Shown: in pieces, positions 34,699 through 43,910 of the stretch
Numbering within the stretch: the stretch's first letter is position 1
How the letters are laid out: the number at the start of each line of letters is the position of its first letter
Assembly (NCBI GenBank): GCA_017651625.1
Contig: JAGCCP010000030.1
Coordinates: 62,001-126,000, forward strand
Length of the DNA stretch: 64,000 nt
Direction: 5' to 3'
From: Candidatus Ruminimicrobiellum bubulum
GTDB taxonomy: Bacteria; Elusimicrobiota; Endomicrobiia; Endomicrobiales; Endomicrobiaceae
Notes under the pieces: model-generated
Databases searched by the model: none
Told to the model about the DNA's origin: nothing
What the model saw: the letters and a program-made list of their open reading frames with translations, nothing else
Translations under genes and position numbers: made by a program

Positions 34699-34959
34699 AT
34701 GACTAACGAAGAAAGACCTATAGAAGAAGTGTTTTTTGCATCCGGTAAAGGAAAATATGAAGTTACGAAACTTGCTATAGACTGGATAAAAGTAAAAAAG
34801 GATGAAGAAGAATACAGAAAGTTGTCACAAGCAGATTTATTGGACAGAGCTGTAAGAGATGTTTTGTCAGGCGAAGCTTCTTATGAAAAAATAGAAGAAA
34901 TAATGAAGAAGAAAGCTGCGGCAAAAGAGGAAAAACAAGAAGAAAATGCAGCAAACTAA
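34699..34959 (+). CDS. rpoZ: RNA polymerase omega subunit (RpoZ-like)
   Basis: An 86-residue acidic helical protein beginning MTNEERPIEEVFFASGKGKYEVTKLAIDWIKVKK. The stretch 'KYEVTKLAIDWIK' corresponds to the conserved omega block (often 'RY.LV..AA.RAR'), and the position between gmk and coaBC is the standard place for rpoZ. The ATG at 34699 follows a GGGGGAAAG site, one base after the gmk stop. Sequence similarity alone would be weak; the context carries much of the call. Confidence 0.75.
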   Translation: MTNEERPIEEVFFASGKGKYEVTKLAIDWIKVKKDEEEYRKLSQADLLDRAVRDVLSGEASYEKIEEIMKKKAAAKEEKQEENAAN

Positions 34960-35497
34960 TTTGAAGGGCAAAAATGTAATTATCGGTATTTGTGCGGGAA
35001 TTGCAATATACAAAGTTTGCGATTTAGTAAGAAGTCTTATTAAAGCGGAAGCAAACGTTACCTGCGTAATGACGGAAGACGCAACAAAATTTGTTACACC
35101 GTTAACATTTCAATCTTTAACTAAAAATAAAGTTTTTGTTGATATGTTTGATACTTCTTATTTTGAAATAGAACACGTTTCTCTTGCACAAAAAGCCGAT
35201 ATTTATGTAATAGTTCCGGCAACGGCAAACACAATTTCAAAGTTAGCTAACGGTATGGCAGACAATTTGGTGGTATCTACCGCAATTGCAACGACGGCAA
35301 AAGTTGTTGTTTGTCCTGCAATGAATCACAATATGTACCATCATAAGGCCGTTGTAAAAAATCTTGAAACATTAAAAAGTTACGGATACGAAATAGTTGA
35401 TGCACAGCGCGGCCTTCTTGCTTGCGGAGTTGTCGGAGACGGTTGTCTTGCCGATAACGAAACAATATTAAAAACAATAGAAAATCAATTAAAATAA
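34946..35497 (+). CDS. coaC: Phosphopantothenoylcysteine decarboxylase (CoaC), stand-alone
   Basis: CoaC is the flavin enzyme that decarboxylates phosphopantothenoylcysteine to phosphopantetheine. The 183-residue protein has the flavin fold (NVIIGICAGIAIYKVCDLVRSLIKA), the catalytic His in FEIEHVSLAQKAD, the motif PAMNHNMYHH and the substrate clamp with Cys in GLLACGVVGDG. In most bacteria CoaC and CoaB are one protein; here the frame stops after 183 residues and CoaB begins one base later in a different frame. It overlaps rpoZ by 14 bases. Confidence 0.93.
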   Translation: MQQTNLKGKNVIIGICAGIAIYKVCDLVRSLIKAEANVTCVMTEDATKFVTPLTFQSLTKNKVFVDMFDTSYFEIEHVSLAQKADIYVIVPATANTISKLANGMADNLVVSTAIATTAKVVVCPAMNHNMYHHKAVVKNLETLKSYGYEIVDAQRGLLACGVVGDGCLADNETILKTIENQLK

Positions 35498-35498
35498 A

Positions 35499-36158
35499 AT
35501 GGCTATAACAGTACTTATCACTTCAGGTCCTACAAGGGAATATATAGATCCGGTAAGGTTTGTATCAAATGCATCTTCCGGTAAAATGGGTAAAGCTTTG
35601 GCAGAACAGGCATTAAAACAAAAATGTAATGTTATTGTCGTAAAAGGACCTTCCGATATCGATATACCCAGAAGTAAAAAGTGTAAAGTTATAGATGTTG
35701 TAAGTGCAAAAGAAATGTTGGCCGCCGTAAAACAAAATTTGAAATCAGCGGATATTTTTATAGGAGCTGCCGCTGTTTCCGATTACAGACCGATCGAAAT
35801 AGCAAAAACAAAAATAAAAAAGACCGATATCGGCAGCGATACAATAACTTTAAAGCTTGTAAAAAATCCCGATATTATAAGATATGTCGCTTTTCACAGA
35901 GAAGAAAAGCAGGTAGTTATCGGCTTTGCATTGGAAACGAGAAATCTTTTATCTTATGCAAAAGCAAAATTAAAAGAAAAAAATTTAGATATGATTGTTG
36001 CCAATGCCGCAAAAACAATTTCTTCAAAAAACTCCGCACCGACAATTATTTTTAAAGACGGCAACATGAGAAAATTAAAAATGAGATCTAAAGAAAAAGC
36101 TGCAAAAGAGATAATCGATGAATCGATCAGAATATTTAAAACTATTAAGACTTGTTAG
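35499..36158 (+). CDS. coaB: Phosphopantothenate-cysteine ligase (CoaB), stand-alone
   Basis: CoaB joins cysteine to 4'-phosphopantothenate using CTP in bacteria. The 219-residue protein shows VLITSGPTREYIDPVRFVSNASSGKMGKALAEQ, the dimer and active-site block IFIGAAAVSDYRP, the KIKK motif (KTKIKKTD) and VIGFALETRN, and it ends near MIVANAAKTISSK. It follows coaC by one base, presumably by translational coupling, as no clear ribosome site is seen before the ATG. Confidence 0.93.
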   Translation: MAITVLITSGPTREYIDPVRFVSNASSGKMGKALAEQALKQKCNVIVVKGPSDIDIPRSKKCKVIDVVSAKEMLAAVKQNLKSADIFIGAAAVSDYRPIEIAKTKIKKTDIGSDTITLKLVKNPDIIRYVAFHREEKQVVIGFALETRNLLSYAKAKLKEKNLDMIVANAAKTISSKNSAPTIIFKDGNMRKLKMRSKEKAAKEIIDESIRIFKTIKTC

Positions 36159-36960
36159 AACCTCAATAGAAGAATACAAAAATTGGGGAGAAGAAGAGCT
36201 TGTATTGGATAAAACACTGTTATCGAAGAAAGTAAAACAGGAAGAACAGATAAAAGCGGAAAAAACAGTCGTTAAAACATCTGAACAAAAAACAATAAAT
36301 CAAGAAAATATACAAATGAAAAAAACAATAAAAAAAGAACCTGTAGTTCAAAAACCCAAACAAACTAAAAATGCCGAGCAGAAATTAGAAGATTTAAAAA
36401 ATCAAATATGTGATTGTAAGAAATGTGATTTGGGAAAATACAGATTAAATGCCGTTTGCGGTAGCGGAGATCCGTATGCAAACATTATGTTTGTGGGCGA
36501 AGGTCCCGGATTTCAAGAAGATCATGAAGGTCAGCCTTTTATAGGAAGAGCGGGTGATTTATTAACAAAGATTATAGAAGCTATGGGATATAAAAGAGAA
36601 ACCGTTTATATTGCCAACATAGTAAAATGTCATCCTATGAAAAATCCGGAAAATCCCGAACTTAAAGGTAACGACAGACCTCCTACACCGGAAGAAATGC
36701 AAACTTGTCAACCTTATTTAGATGAACAAATAAAAATAATTTCACCGAAAGTTATTATAACATTGGGAGCATCTTCTACAAGAGCACTGTTGAAAACGGA
36801 TGATGTTATAAGTAATTTAAGAGGAAATTTCAGTCAATATATGGGTATACCTTTAATGCCTACATATCATCCTGCAGCACTGTTAAGAAATCCTAAGTTA
36901 AAAAAAGATGTTTGGCACGATATGCAAAAAGTAATGGCATTGGTCAACAAAAAGGGTTAA
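36118..36960 (+). CDS. Uracil-DNA glycosylase, family 4 (iron-sulfur)
   Basis: The enzyme removes uracil from DNA. The 280-residue protein has a long charged, probably disordered linker (about residues 25-90) before the catalytic domain. Cluster ligands are in CDCKKCDLGKYR and in VKCHP plus a later TCQPYL. Motif A is GEGPGFQEDHEGQPFIGRAG; motif B is the C-terminal PTYHPAALLRNP. It overlaps coaB by 41 bases; this start retains the N-terminal helix (LKLLRLVRTSIEEYKNWGEEEL) common to longer family members. Confidence 0.93.
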   Translation: MNRSEYLKLLRLVRTSIEEYKNWGEEELVLDKTLLSKKVKQEEQIKAEKTVVKTSEQKTINQENIQMKKTIKKEPVVQKPKQTKNAEQKLEDLKNQICDCKKCDLGKYRLNAVCGSGDPYANIMFVGEGPGFQEDHEGQPFIGRAGDLLTKIIEAMGYKRETVYIANIVKCHPMKNPENPELKGNDRPPTPEEMQTCQPYLDEQIKIISPKVIITLGASSTRALLKTDDVISNLRGNFSQYMGIPLMPTYHPAALLRNPKLKKDVWHDMQKVMALVNKKG

Positions 36961-36962
36961 AA

Positions 36963-38954
36963 ATGAAAGTTGCAGAAGTTGTTTTACCCGTTCCGTTAAA
37001 TAAATCCTTTTATTATACAGTCCCGGAAAAATTAACAGATAAACAATTAAAATATAGACGAGTTACTGTTCCTTTCGGAACAAGAAGTCTAGACGGTTAT
37101 GTTGTATCCGTAATTGATAATTATGAAGATAAAGAAAAAATAAAATTAAAAGATATAAAAAATGTTATAGATGAAACCGAAATTTTAACGGACGAAATTG
37201 TGGAGCTCGCAAAGTGGCTTTCAAAAACATATTTGTGTTCCGTCGGTGAAGCATTGGCAACGATAGTTCCTATATCATTAAAAGTTCCGAAAAGAAAGTC
37301 AAAAACAACAAAAAGAAAAATAAAAATATCTAATCCTAATTTTGATATGACAGAATATCAAAAAATTGCAGTAGAAAAAATAGAACAAGCTTTAAAGCAA
37401 AACAGTAACAAAACTTTTTTAATACACGGTGTTACAGGTTCCGGCAAAACGGAAGTTTATTTAAAAAGCATTCAAACTGCTATAGATAACAATAAATCTG
37501 CCATATTTTTGGTGCCGGAAATATCTTTAACTCCGCAATTTATTTCGATATTAAACAAAAGATTCGGCGATGTTGTTGCTTTGTGGCACAGCGGGGTAAC
37601 AACAATACAGAAATATAAAATTTTCGATGCAATTCGCTCCGGAGAAATAAAAATAGTTGTAGGTGCAAGATCTGCAATATTTTTGCCTTTTACAAATTTG
37701 GGCTTAATAATAATAGACGAGGAACACGAAAACACATACAAACAAAACAATAAACCTTGTTACGATACTAAAGAAATTGCATTGTGGAGAGCTAAATATA
37801 ATAATTCCGTTACCGTTTTAGGTTCTGCAACACCTTCAATCGAATCTTTTTATTCCGCAGTAACAAACAAGTTTGAACTTATAGAAATGCCTTACAGAAT
37901 AGATAAAAAAGATATGCCTCAAATAAAAATGCTTTCATTAAAGAATGTAAAACATTCCGTATCGGTATTTTCAAAACCTATGTTGCAAGCAATAAAAAGA
38001 GCTTTGGCAAGAAGGGAACAAGTAATAATATTTTTAAACAGGAGAGGGTTTTCTCCGTCAATAATATGTAAACATTGTGATACTGTTATACAATGCCCGG
38101 ATTGTTCTGTAGCTATGGTGTACCATAAACATCCGGAACATCTTGAATGTCATTATTGCGGTAAACAATTAAAATTTCCGTTAAAATGTCCTGCATGCGG
38201 TAATCACGAATATAAAATCATCGGAGTTGCAACTCAAAGAGTGGAAGAAGATTTGAAAAGTTTATTCCCGCACACAAAAGTTTTTAGGTTAGACAGAGAT
38301 ACCGCAACATCAAAACAAGTTTATACCGAAGTTTATGAGGGGATAAAAAACGAAGATTATTCAATATTGTTAGGTACCCAAATGGTAACTAAAGGTTTTG
38401 ATTTTCCGAGAGTATCTTTAGTTTGTGTTGTAGATGCCGATACATCTTTATATTTGCCGGATTTCAGATCTTCGGAAAGGACTTTTCAACTTATTACACA
38501 AGTAGCGGGAAGGTGCGGCAGGGCAGAAATAAAAGGAAAAGTTTTGGTACAAACCAAACATCCTGAAAATTATGCTCTGGATTTTGCACAAAAATACGAT
38601 TATAAGAGTTTTTACGAGCAGGAAATAGAAATAAGAAAAGATTTATCTTATCCTCCTTTTTGTAATATTGCAAAAATTACCGTCAGGAATAAAGATAATA
38701 AAAAATCGTTGGAGTGTACGGAAAAAGTTTATAAAATTTTGGAAAATCAAATTAACGATAAATCTTATCCGATATCAATACTTGGTCCCGCACAATCTTA
38801 TATCTCCAAATTAAACGGAACCTACAGATGGCAGATAATATTGAAAGGTAACAGAACACATTTAAAAGAAATATTGGAACAATTACAATCTTCAGTAAAA
38901 TTGCCTTCGGAGACATTTATAAACATAGAACTTGATCCGAGCGATTTATTGTAA
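36963..38954 (+). CDS. priA: Primosomal replication helicase PriA
   Basis: PriA restarts stalled replication forks by unwinding and loading the replicative helicase. The 663-residue protein from ATG 36963 begins MKVAEVVLPVPLNKSFYYTVPEKL, the 3'-DNA-binding domain. Helicase motifs follow: Walker A GVTGSGKTEVY, DEEH (LIIIDEEHENTYKQ) and GSATPSIESF. The zinc-binding region has four CxxC pairs (CKHC, CPDC, CHYC, CPAC), and QMVTKGFDFPRVSLV and QVAGRCGRAEIKG complete it. It starts 2 bases after the glycosylase gene. Confidence 0.96.
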   Translation: MKVAEVVLPVPLNKSFYYTVPEKLTDKQLKYRRVTVPFGTRSLDGYVVSVIDNYEDKEKIKLKDIKNVIDETEILTDEIVELAKWLSKTYLCSVGEALATIVPISLKVPKRKSKTTKRKIKISNPNFDMTEYQKIAVEKIEQALKQNSNKTFLIHGVTGSGKTEVYLKSIQTAIDNNKSAIFLVPEISLTPQFISILNKRFGDVVALWHSGVTTIQKYKIFDAIRSGEIKIVVGARSAIFLPFTNLGLIIIDEEHENTYKQNNKPCYDTKEIALWRAKYNNSVTVLGSATPSIESFYSAVTNKFELIEMPYRIDKKDMPQIKMLSLKNVKHSVSVFSKPMLQAIKRALARREQVIIFLNRRGFSPSIICKHCDTVIQCPDCSVAMVYHKHPEHLECHYCGKQLKFPLKCPACGNHEYKIIGVATQRVEEDLKSLFPHTKVFRLDRDTATSKQVYTEVYEGIKNEDYSILLGTQMVTKGFDFPRVSLVCVVDADTSLYLPDFRSSERTFQLITQVAGRCGRAEIKGKVLVQTKHPENYALDFAQKYDYKSFYEQEIEIRKDLSYPPFCNIAKITVRNKDNKKSLECTEKVYKILENQINDKSYPISILGPAQSYISKLNGTYRWQIILKGNRTHLKEILEQLQSSVKLPSETFINIELDPSDLL

Positions 38955-39019
38955 AAATTTTTATATATTTATAAAATATTGCAGGTTTAATAAAAAAAAT
39001 AATATAGGAGGATGTAAAA

Positions 39020-39592
39020 ATGAGAAAGTTGTCGGTTTTAGTATTGGCTTTGTTTTTATGTGCAGGTTTATCTTTTGCCGCGGGAAACAAAAACAGCGGA
39101 AATTCAGGAAGTTCAAATTCTCAAGCAGGTAGTTTCGGTATAGGTTATTCAAAAGCAACTTTTGATACCGGTGCTTTAGCAGGAACAATCGGAATCGATG
39201 AAGTTTCGGGAAGATTTTGGTTTGCGGACGATTTCGGTGTAGACGTTAGATTTGGTTTTGGTACAGGTGATGTAAATACAAGAATTTTAATAGATTCCAG
39301 CATTATCGGAAACATTGTAAAAGTTAATAAATTGAACATTTATTGGTTGGCAGGTCTTACTTTCGGTGCGTATACATTGAAAAATACAAATGCCGGTGAT
39401 GTAGATTGTTCAGTACTCGGTATTCATGGTGGTATCGGTGCAGAATATTATGTTCTTCCTTGCTTATCCGTTCTTACGGAAATGGGAATTCGTTATATAA
39501 GTGTTAAACCGGATAATTTTGATAGCCGTAACGATTTCGGAGTATATGCAGATTGGTTACCTCAGGCAGGTATAAGATATTATTTTCAATAA
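39020..39592 (+). CDS. Secreted beta-barrel-like (porin/OmpA-fold) protein
   Basis: A 190-residue protein with a clear signal peptide (MRKLSVLVLALFLCAGLSFA), a Ser/Asn/Gly-rich linker, and alternating aromatic/hydrophobic strands such as GVDVRFGFGTGD, NIYWLAGLTFGAYTL and GIHGGIGAEYYVLPCLSVLTEMGIRYISV, ending IRYYFQ. A terminal aromatic (here followed by Gln) is reminiscent of outer-membrane barrels. An eight-strand barrel is likely; function unknown. AGGAGG lies before the start. Confidence 0.78.
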   Translation: MRKLSVLVLALFLCAGLSFAAGNKNSGNSGSSNSQAGSFGIGYSKATFDTGALAGTIGIDEVSGRFWFADDFGVDVRFGFGTGDVNTRILIDSSIIGNIVKVNKLNIYWLAGLTFGAYTLKNTNAGDVDCSVLGIHGGIGAEYYVLPCLSVLTEMGIRYISVKPDNFDSRNDFGVYADWLPQAGIRYYFQ

Positions 39593-39614
39593 TTAATAAA
39601 TTTTGAAAAAGAAA

Positions 39615-39651
39615 AACAGCTTGTAACTATCGTTACAGGCTGTTTTTTTAT
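39615..39651. terminator. Terminator between the barrel gene and hydF
   Basis: AACAGCTTGTAAC and GTTACAGGCTGTT form a 13-bp stem with one G-U and a TATC loop, followed by seven T that run into the hydF stop codon on the other strand. Confidence 0.92.
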
Positions 39652-40877
39652 ATATTCTTTATAAAAGGCTGTATTACTCTGTCTAAAGTGTTGTTTACGA
39701 AGGATATTACCATACCGTAATTTGTTATCGGTACATTTTTGTTTACGGCATAATTTAATCTTGATATCATCTGCTTTTTGTTAATCATACATCCGCCGCA
39801 ATGTATAATCAAAGAGTATTGTTCCAAGTTTTTAGGATAGTCCATACCCGAAGACACGTCAAACTTTATATCAAATCCCAAATATTTGCTTAATAATTTA
39901 GGAATTTTTACTCTGCCGATATCGTCTTTGCTTGCATGGTGAGAACATGCTTCAGCTATAAGAACTTTACTTTCAGGTTTTAAGTTTTTTATTGCTTTTA
40001 TACCTTCAAGCATGGTTTTAAAATCCGATTTGTTCGATGAAAAAATTATCGAAAAAGTTGTAAATGCTACATCTTTCGGTATGATATCCAAAACTTTTTT
40101 TACAACTTGGCTGTCACAGATTACAATGTCCGGTTTATCTTTTAATCTTTCCAATGTTTGTTTTAATTCCGTTTCCTTCGTTATTATAACAATAGCATTT
40201 ATATCAAGACATGCTCTTATCATTTGAACTTGAGGCAAAATAAGCCTGCCTTTCGGTGCTCCCAAATCCAAAGGAACAACCATAACAACCGTTTGAAAAC
40301 TTTTTATTATATTTTGTGTAAGAGGTTGCAAATTCAAAACATCTTCAGAAATTATCGATAACAAATGTTGTTTTAATGTTGCTAAAAAGTGTTCTCTGTA
40401 CTCTTTTTTTTGTGACAGTTCTGTTTCAATAAACTTATATTGTGAAAAATTTTTTGTAAAATCAGTTGATAGCTGTTCTTTTTTATAGTTGTTTATAACG
40501 AACATGAACGGTGTGTTTTTATCATTTAGTTGCTGTATTATATTTTTCTCGTATTCGGTCCAAACATTCTGTTCTAAAACGATAATTGCAACATCGGTTG
40601 AATCGAAAACTTTTGTTGTTCTTTCTATTCTTTCTTTCGACAAATCGGATATATCATCTATTCCCGCAGTGTCGATAAGAGTTACGGGGCCTAAAGGGGA
40701 AAGTTCCATGCTTTTATAAACGGAATCTGTTGTAGTTCCGGCTATAGAAGAAACTATCGATGTATCTTGTCCCGAAATATAATTTACAAGAGTAGATTTT
40801 CCTACGTTTGTTCTTCCGAAAATACCTATGTGAATTCTTAGAGATTTAGGAGTATTTAGTTCTATATTGTTTTCCAT
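39648..40877 (-). CDS. hydF: [FeFe]-hydrogenase H-cluster maturation GTPase HydF
   Basis: HydF is the scaffold on which the diiron subcluster of [FeFe] hydrogenase is assembled before transfer to HydA. The 409-residue protein has an N-terminal GTPase (FGRTNVGKSTLVNYISGQ, switch AGTTTDS, DTAGID) and a C-terminal cluster-binding domain with EACSHHASKDDIGRVKIP and IHCGGCMINKKQM, which supply the conserved Cys/His ligands. It implies an active [FeFe] hydrogenase and the partners HydE and HydG elsewhere in the genome. It starts 4 bases after the GT-C/TPR gene stop is reached on the same strand. Confidence 0.95.
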   Translation of the reverse strand: MENNIELNTPKSLRIHIGIFGRTNVGKSTLVNYISGQDTSIVSSIAGTTTDSVYKSMELSPLGPVTLIDTAGIDDISDLSKERIERTTKVFDSTDVAIIVLEQNVWTEYEKNIIQQLNDKNTPFMFVINNYKKEQLSTDFTKNFSQYKFIETELSQKKEYREHFLATLKQHLLSIISEDVLNLQPLTQNIIKSFQTVVMVVPLDLGAPKGRLILPQVQMIRACLDINAIVIITKETELKQTLERLKDKPDIVICDSQVVKKVLDIIPKDVAFTTFSIIFSSNKSDFKTMLEGIKAIKNLKPESKVLIAEACSHHASKDDIGRVKIPKLLSKYLGFDIKFDVSSGMDYPKNLEQYSLIIHCGGCMINKKQMISRLNYAVNKNVPITNYGMVISFVNNTLDRVIQPFIKNI

Positions 40878-40881
40878 ATTT

Positions 40882-42462
40882 TTAGTCCTTATGTTTATGT
40901 ATGTTCAAATCAAAACCCGGTAATCTTTCAATATGTTTTAACAACATTTCATCTTTTGGTTTTAAGGTATAGGCATATTTAGCAAAATCAACGGCTTTCT
41001 GCATTTCGTCTTTATAATAATAAACCTGACTTAAATAAAATATAACTACGAAATCCTCTTTTGTTTTGTAAAGTTCCAATAATAATTTTTCTGCCTCATC
41101 AAATCTGTCTAATGCTATTAATGCCGTGCATATATTTAAAGAATAAATGTATAAATCGTTCAATGCTTTTGCTTCTTTAAACAGCTTTAAAGCTTCTTCG
41201 TATTCTTGTGCATAGAAAAATTGTTTTGCAAGCCCGGAACAACACATATGATAATTCGATGCATCTTTGTACATATTAAGCCAGAAAATATCGGAGTTGA
41301 TATATTTATCTACATTTCTAAAAGATTGAAGAGAAAAAAAAGTCATTAAAACAATAAACATTATTAAGAATAAATTTTTCAGGTTCTTTTTCTTTTTTAG
41401 TATAGTGTCTGTTACTTGTATAAATATCATTGTAAGGAAAAATAAAGGTAAGAACAATCTGTGATAAAGAACTTGGTTCTCGTACATAAAAACGGTCGGG
41501 AACAAAAGAGCGATTATTGCAAACAATGAAACAATTATTATTCTACGATCTGCAAGCTTTTTATAAAAAGCTATAGCTAAAGCGATAATAAAGAATATAG
41601 TTATTGTAATATTCGTTACCGATACTTGTATGTTGTATAAAATTGTGTGTATATAGTCCGGGAAAAGTATTTTCCTTATATATAAAGCCATTACGTTAAT
41701 AAAATTTATATAAGTGGTTGGGTTTGTTAAAAAATAAAACAAATTCGTTTTCGGAACTGCGGCATTTCTGCATACAAAATATAAAATCGTAGGTACGAGA
41801 AGCAACACAAAAAGTTTAATATATTCTTTAACAGTAAATTTATATTTAAAAAGAAAAATAAAAATAAAATATAACGGGAAAAACGCTAATGCGGATTCTT
41901 TTGTAAATAGAGACGCCGTATATAACAATATGTAAAGTACCAAATAAATCTTTTTTCCTGATTCCAAATAATCTATAAGGTTTATGAAAGAAAGCAAAAC
42001 AAATATAGCCAACAAAATTTCCGCACGAGTAGAAACATATGCTGCCGCGGATGATATTACGGGATGAACTGCCAATAATAACAAGAAGAATTTTGAGATA
42101 GTCTTATTGAAATTAAGTTTCAATAAAAATAAGTACATAACAAATAAGGCAATAATGAACAAATACAGGTTGCCTAAGTGGTATACTTTTGTGTTATATC
42201 CGAACAAAATTGTTTCTATTGAAAAAGTTAAAACCAAAATAGGCCTGTAATACGGAATGGTTGCGTGTTCTTCATTGTAGCAGTTTGTTGTAAATAAAGA
42301 GGGAATATTTTTTACCTTTGATATTCTTTCAAGATTGTTGCTGATAGATGTTGTATCATCTAAAGAAAGAAGATCGAAATTTACGGCTTTACCATACATT
42401 AAAAAAATAACACATAATAGTGTTAATGCAAAAAATAACTTTGTTGATAAAAAGTTTTTCAT
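40882..42462 (-). CDS. GT-C-like membrane protein with C-terminal TPRs
   Basis: The 526-residue protein has about 11 membrane segments followed by a soluble C-terminal part of three or four TPR-like units (CSGLAKQFFYAQEYEEALKLFKEAKAL, ALDRFDEAEKLLLELYK). Early in the protein, LLSLDDTTSI and YYRPILVLTFSIE match the first-loop acidic pair and the 'YRP' motif of TMTC-like and O-mannosyltransferase-like proteins. This suggests transfer of a lipid-linked sugar to an extracytoplasmic acceptor. The acceptor is unknown. It lies just upstream of hydF on the same strand; a functional link is not implied. Confidence 0.75.
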   Translation of the reverse strand: MKNFLSTKLFFALTLLCVIFLMYGKAVNFDLLSLDDTTSISNNLERISKVKNIPSLFTTNCYNEEHATIPYYRPILVLTFSIETILFGYNTKVYHLGNLYLFIIALFVMYLFLLKLNFNKTISKFFLLLLAVHPVISSAAAYVSTRAEILLAIFVLLSFINLIDYLESGKKIYLVLYILLYTASLFTKESALAFFPLYFIFIFLFKYKFTVKEYIKLFVLLLVPTILYFVCRNAAVPKTNLFYFLTNPTTYINFINVMALYIRKILFPDYIHTILYNIQVSVTNITITIFFIIALAIAFYKKLADRRIIIVSLFAIIALLFPTVFMYENQVLYHRLFLPLFFLTMIFIQVTDTILKKKKNLKNLFLIMFIVLMTFFSLQSFRNVDKYINSDIFWLNMYKDASNYHMCCSGLAKQFFYAQEYEEALKLFKEAKALNDLYIYSLNICTALIALDRFDEAEKLLLELYKTKEDFVVIFYLSQVYYYKDEMQKAVDFAKYAYTLKPKDEMLLKHIERLPGFDLNIHKHKD

Positions 42463-42526
42463 AAAACTATTGCCTTTTTAATATATTTGGTCTATTATTT
42501 TAACAAATTATGCATTAAATGTATAA

Positions 42527-42556
42527 TTGACTATATTTTATAAAATTTGATAAAAT
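42527..42556 (+). promoter_or_regulatory. Probable promoter of the sugar ABC operon
   Basis: TTGACT, 18 bases, TAAAAT lies about 50 bases before the lipoprotein start. The same pair of boxes with the same spacing precedes atpB. Confidence 0.6.
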
Positions 42557-42608
42557 ACACAAGTTAAAACACCAATCAAAAAATATTTTATATGGGGGAA
42601 TATAGTAA

Positions 42609-43910
42609 ATGTCTAAGAGAAATATCATCATTGCTCTGCAATCATTATGTTTATGTTTAGCAATATTTATGGTTTCCGGTTGTTCGGGCGGCGGAAGCGG
42701 AAAAAGTGAAGATGCCGTTAAAATTTGGCATTGGATGACAGACAGACAGGAAGCTTTCGAAAAATTAGCAAATGACTACTACAAATTAACGGGAGTAAAA
42801 GTTATATTTGAAACATATGCTCCTACCGATGTATATAAGAACAAAATTACTGCGGCAGCAAGCGGACATTTATTACCGGATATTTACAATCCTCAGAGTG
42901 ATAAGAAAGAATTGGCATCATACATTAATGCCGGATACATTGCGGATTTAACCGATGAAATGAATACCGGTTGGAAAGATGTATTCTTTGAAAAATCTTT
43001 AATAGCAAACTCATTTGAAGAAAATAATGAATGGGGTGTAAAACCCGGTATTTACGGAGTTCCATTGGATGTTAGTTCTTTAATGATATACTACAACAAA
43101 GATTTGTTTGCACAAGCGGGTTTGGATCCTGAAAATCCTCCTAAAACTTGGCCTGAATTTATAGAAGCAGGTAAGAAGTTAAGAGAAGCAGGAATTCAAC
43201 CTTTCGTAAGCGGTTTCGGTGAAGCTTGGTTAATCGGTGCATTTGCAGCTTCTTATCAGTGGTCTTTGTTCGGTAAACAAGGAATAATCGATACTATCGA
43301 CGGAAAAATTCCTTACAACGATCAAAGATGGTTAAAAATATTTAAACTTTTTGAAGAAATGAAAGATAATAAGATGTTTGCTTCCGGAATTGTTACCATG
43401 GTAAATAAAGATTCCGAAAGAACATTTGCTACAGGAAGAGCAGCAATGACATTTAACGGTTCATGGGGTGTAAATGTTTATAAATCTATGAATCCTTCAT
43501 TAAACTATGGTCTTATGTATCCTCCTTCATTACCGGATGCGCCATATCCTTTATTGGTATTCGGCGGAGACGGTTCTTCAATGTTTGTTAATGCAGAATC
43601 TCCCAGAAAAGATAAAGCTATTGCTTTCTTAAAATGGTTTACGGAAAAAGATCAACAAGCTTACTTAGCAAAAGAAACGTTAAATATACCTTCAAATAAA
43701 GAAAGTGCTGATGATTTACCTGAAATATTACAAGAGTTTTCTAAGAGTATAACAAGAACATTTGAAAACTTACCTAAATTGGAAGCTTGGCAGGTTACAA
43801 ACTATATCAATATTAATTTGCAGTCCGTAATAATAGGTGAAAAAGATCCTGTTAAAGCTGTAAAAGAAATTCAAGACGAAAAAATAAGACAGATGAAGGT
43901 GCAAAAATGA
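42609..43910 (+). CDS. Carbohydrate ABC transporter substrate-binding lipoprotein
   Basis: The 433-residue protein carries a lipoprotein signal (LCLCLAIFMVSGC, Cys near residue 25) and the fold of family 1 extracellular solute-binding proteins. Blocks include VKIWHWMTDRQEAFEKLANDYYKLTGVKV, YGVPLDVSSLMIYYNKDLFAQAGL, PPKTWPEFIEAGKKLREAG and GRAAMTFNGSWGVNVYKSM. It should deliver an oligosaccharide or sugar to the two permeases encoded next. The sugar is not identifiable. It overlaps the first permease gene by 4 bases. Confidence 0.95.
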   Translation: MSKRNIIIALQSLCLCLAIFMVSGCSGGGSGKSEDAVKIWHWMTDRQEAFEKLANDYYKLTGVKVIFETYAPTDVYKNKITAAASGHLLPDIYNPQSDKKELASYINAGYIADLTDEMNTGWKDVFFEKSLIANSFEENNEWGVKPGIYGVPLDVSSLMIYYNKDLFAQAGLDPENPPKTWPEFIEAGKKLREAGIQPFVSGFGEAWLIGAFAASYQWSLFGKQGIIDTIDGKIPYNDQRWLKIFKLFEEMKDNKMFASGIVTMVNKDSERTFATGRAAMTFNGSWGVNVYKSMNPSLNYGLMYPPSLPDAPYPLLVFGGDGSSMFVNAESPRKDKAIAFLKWFTEKDQQAYLAKETLNIPSNKESADDLPEILQEFSKSITRTFENLPKLEAWQVTNYININLQSVIIGEKDPVKAVKEIQDEKIRQMKVQK

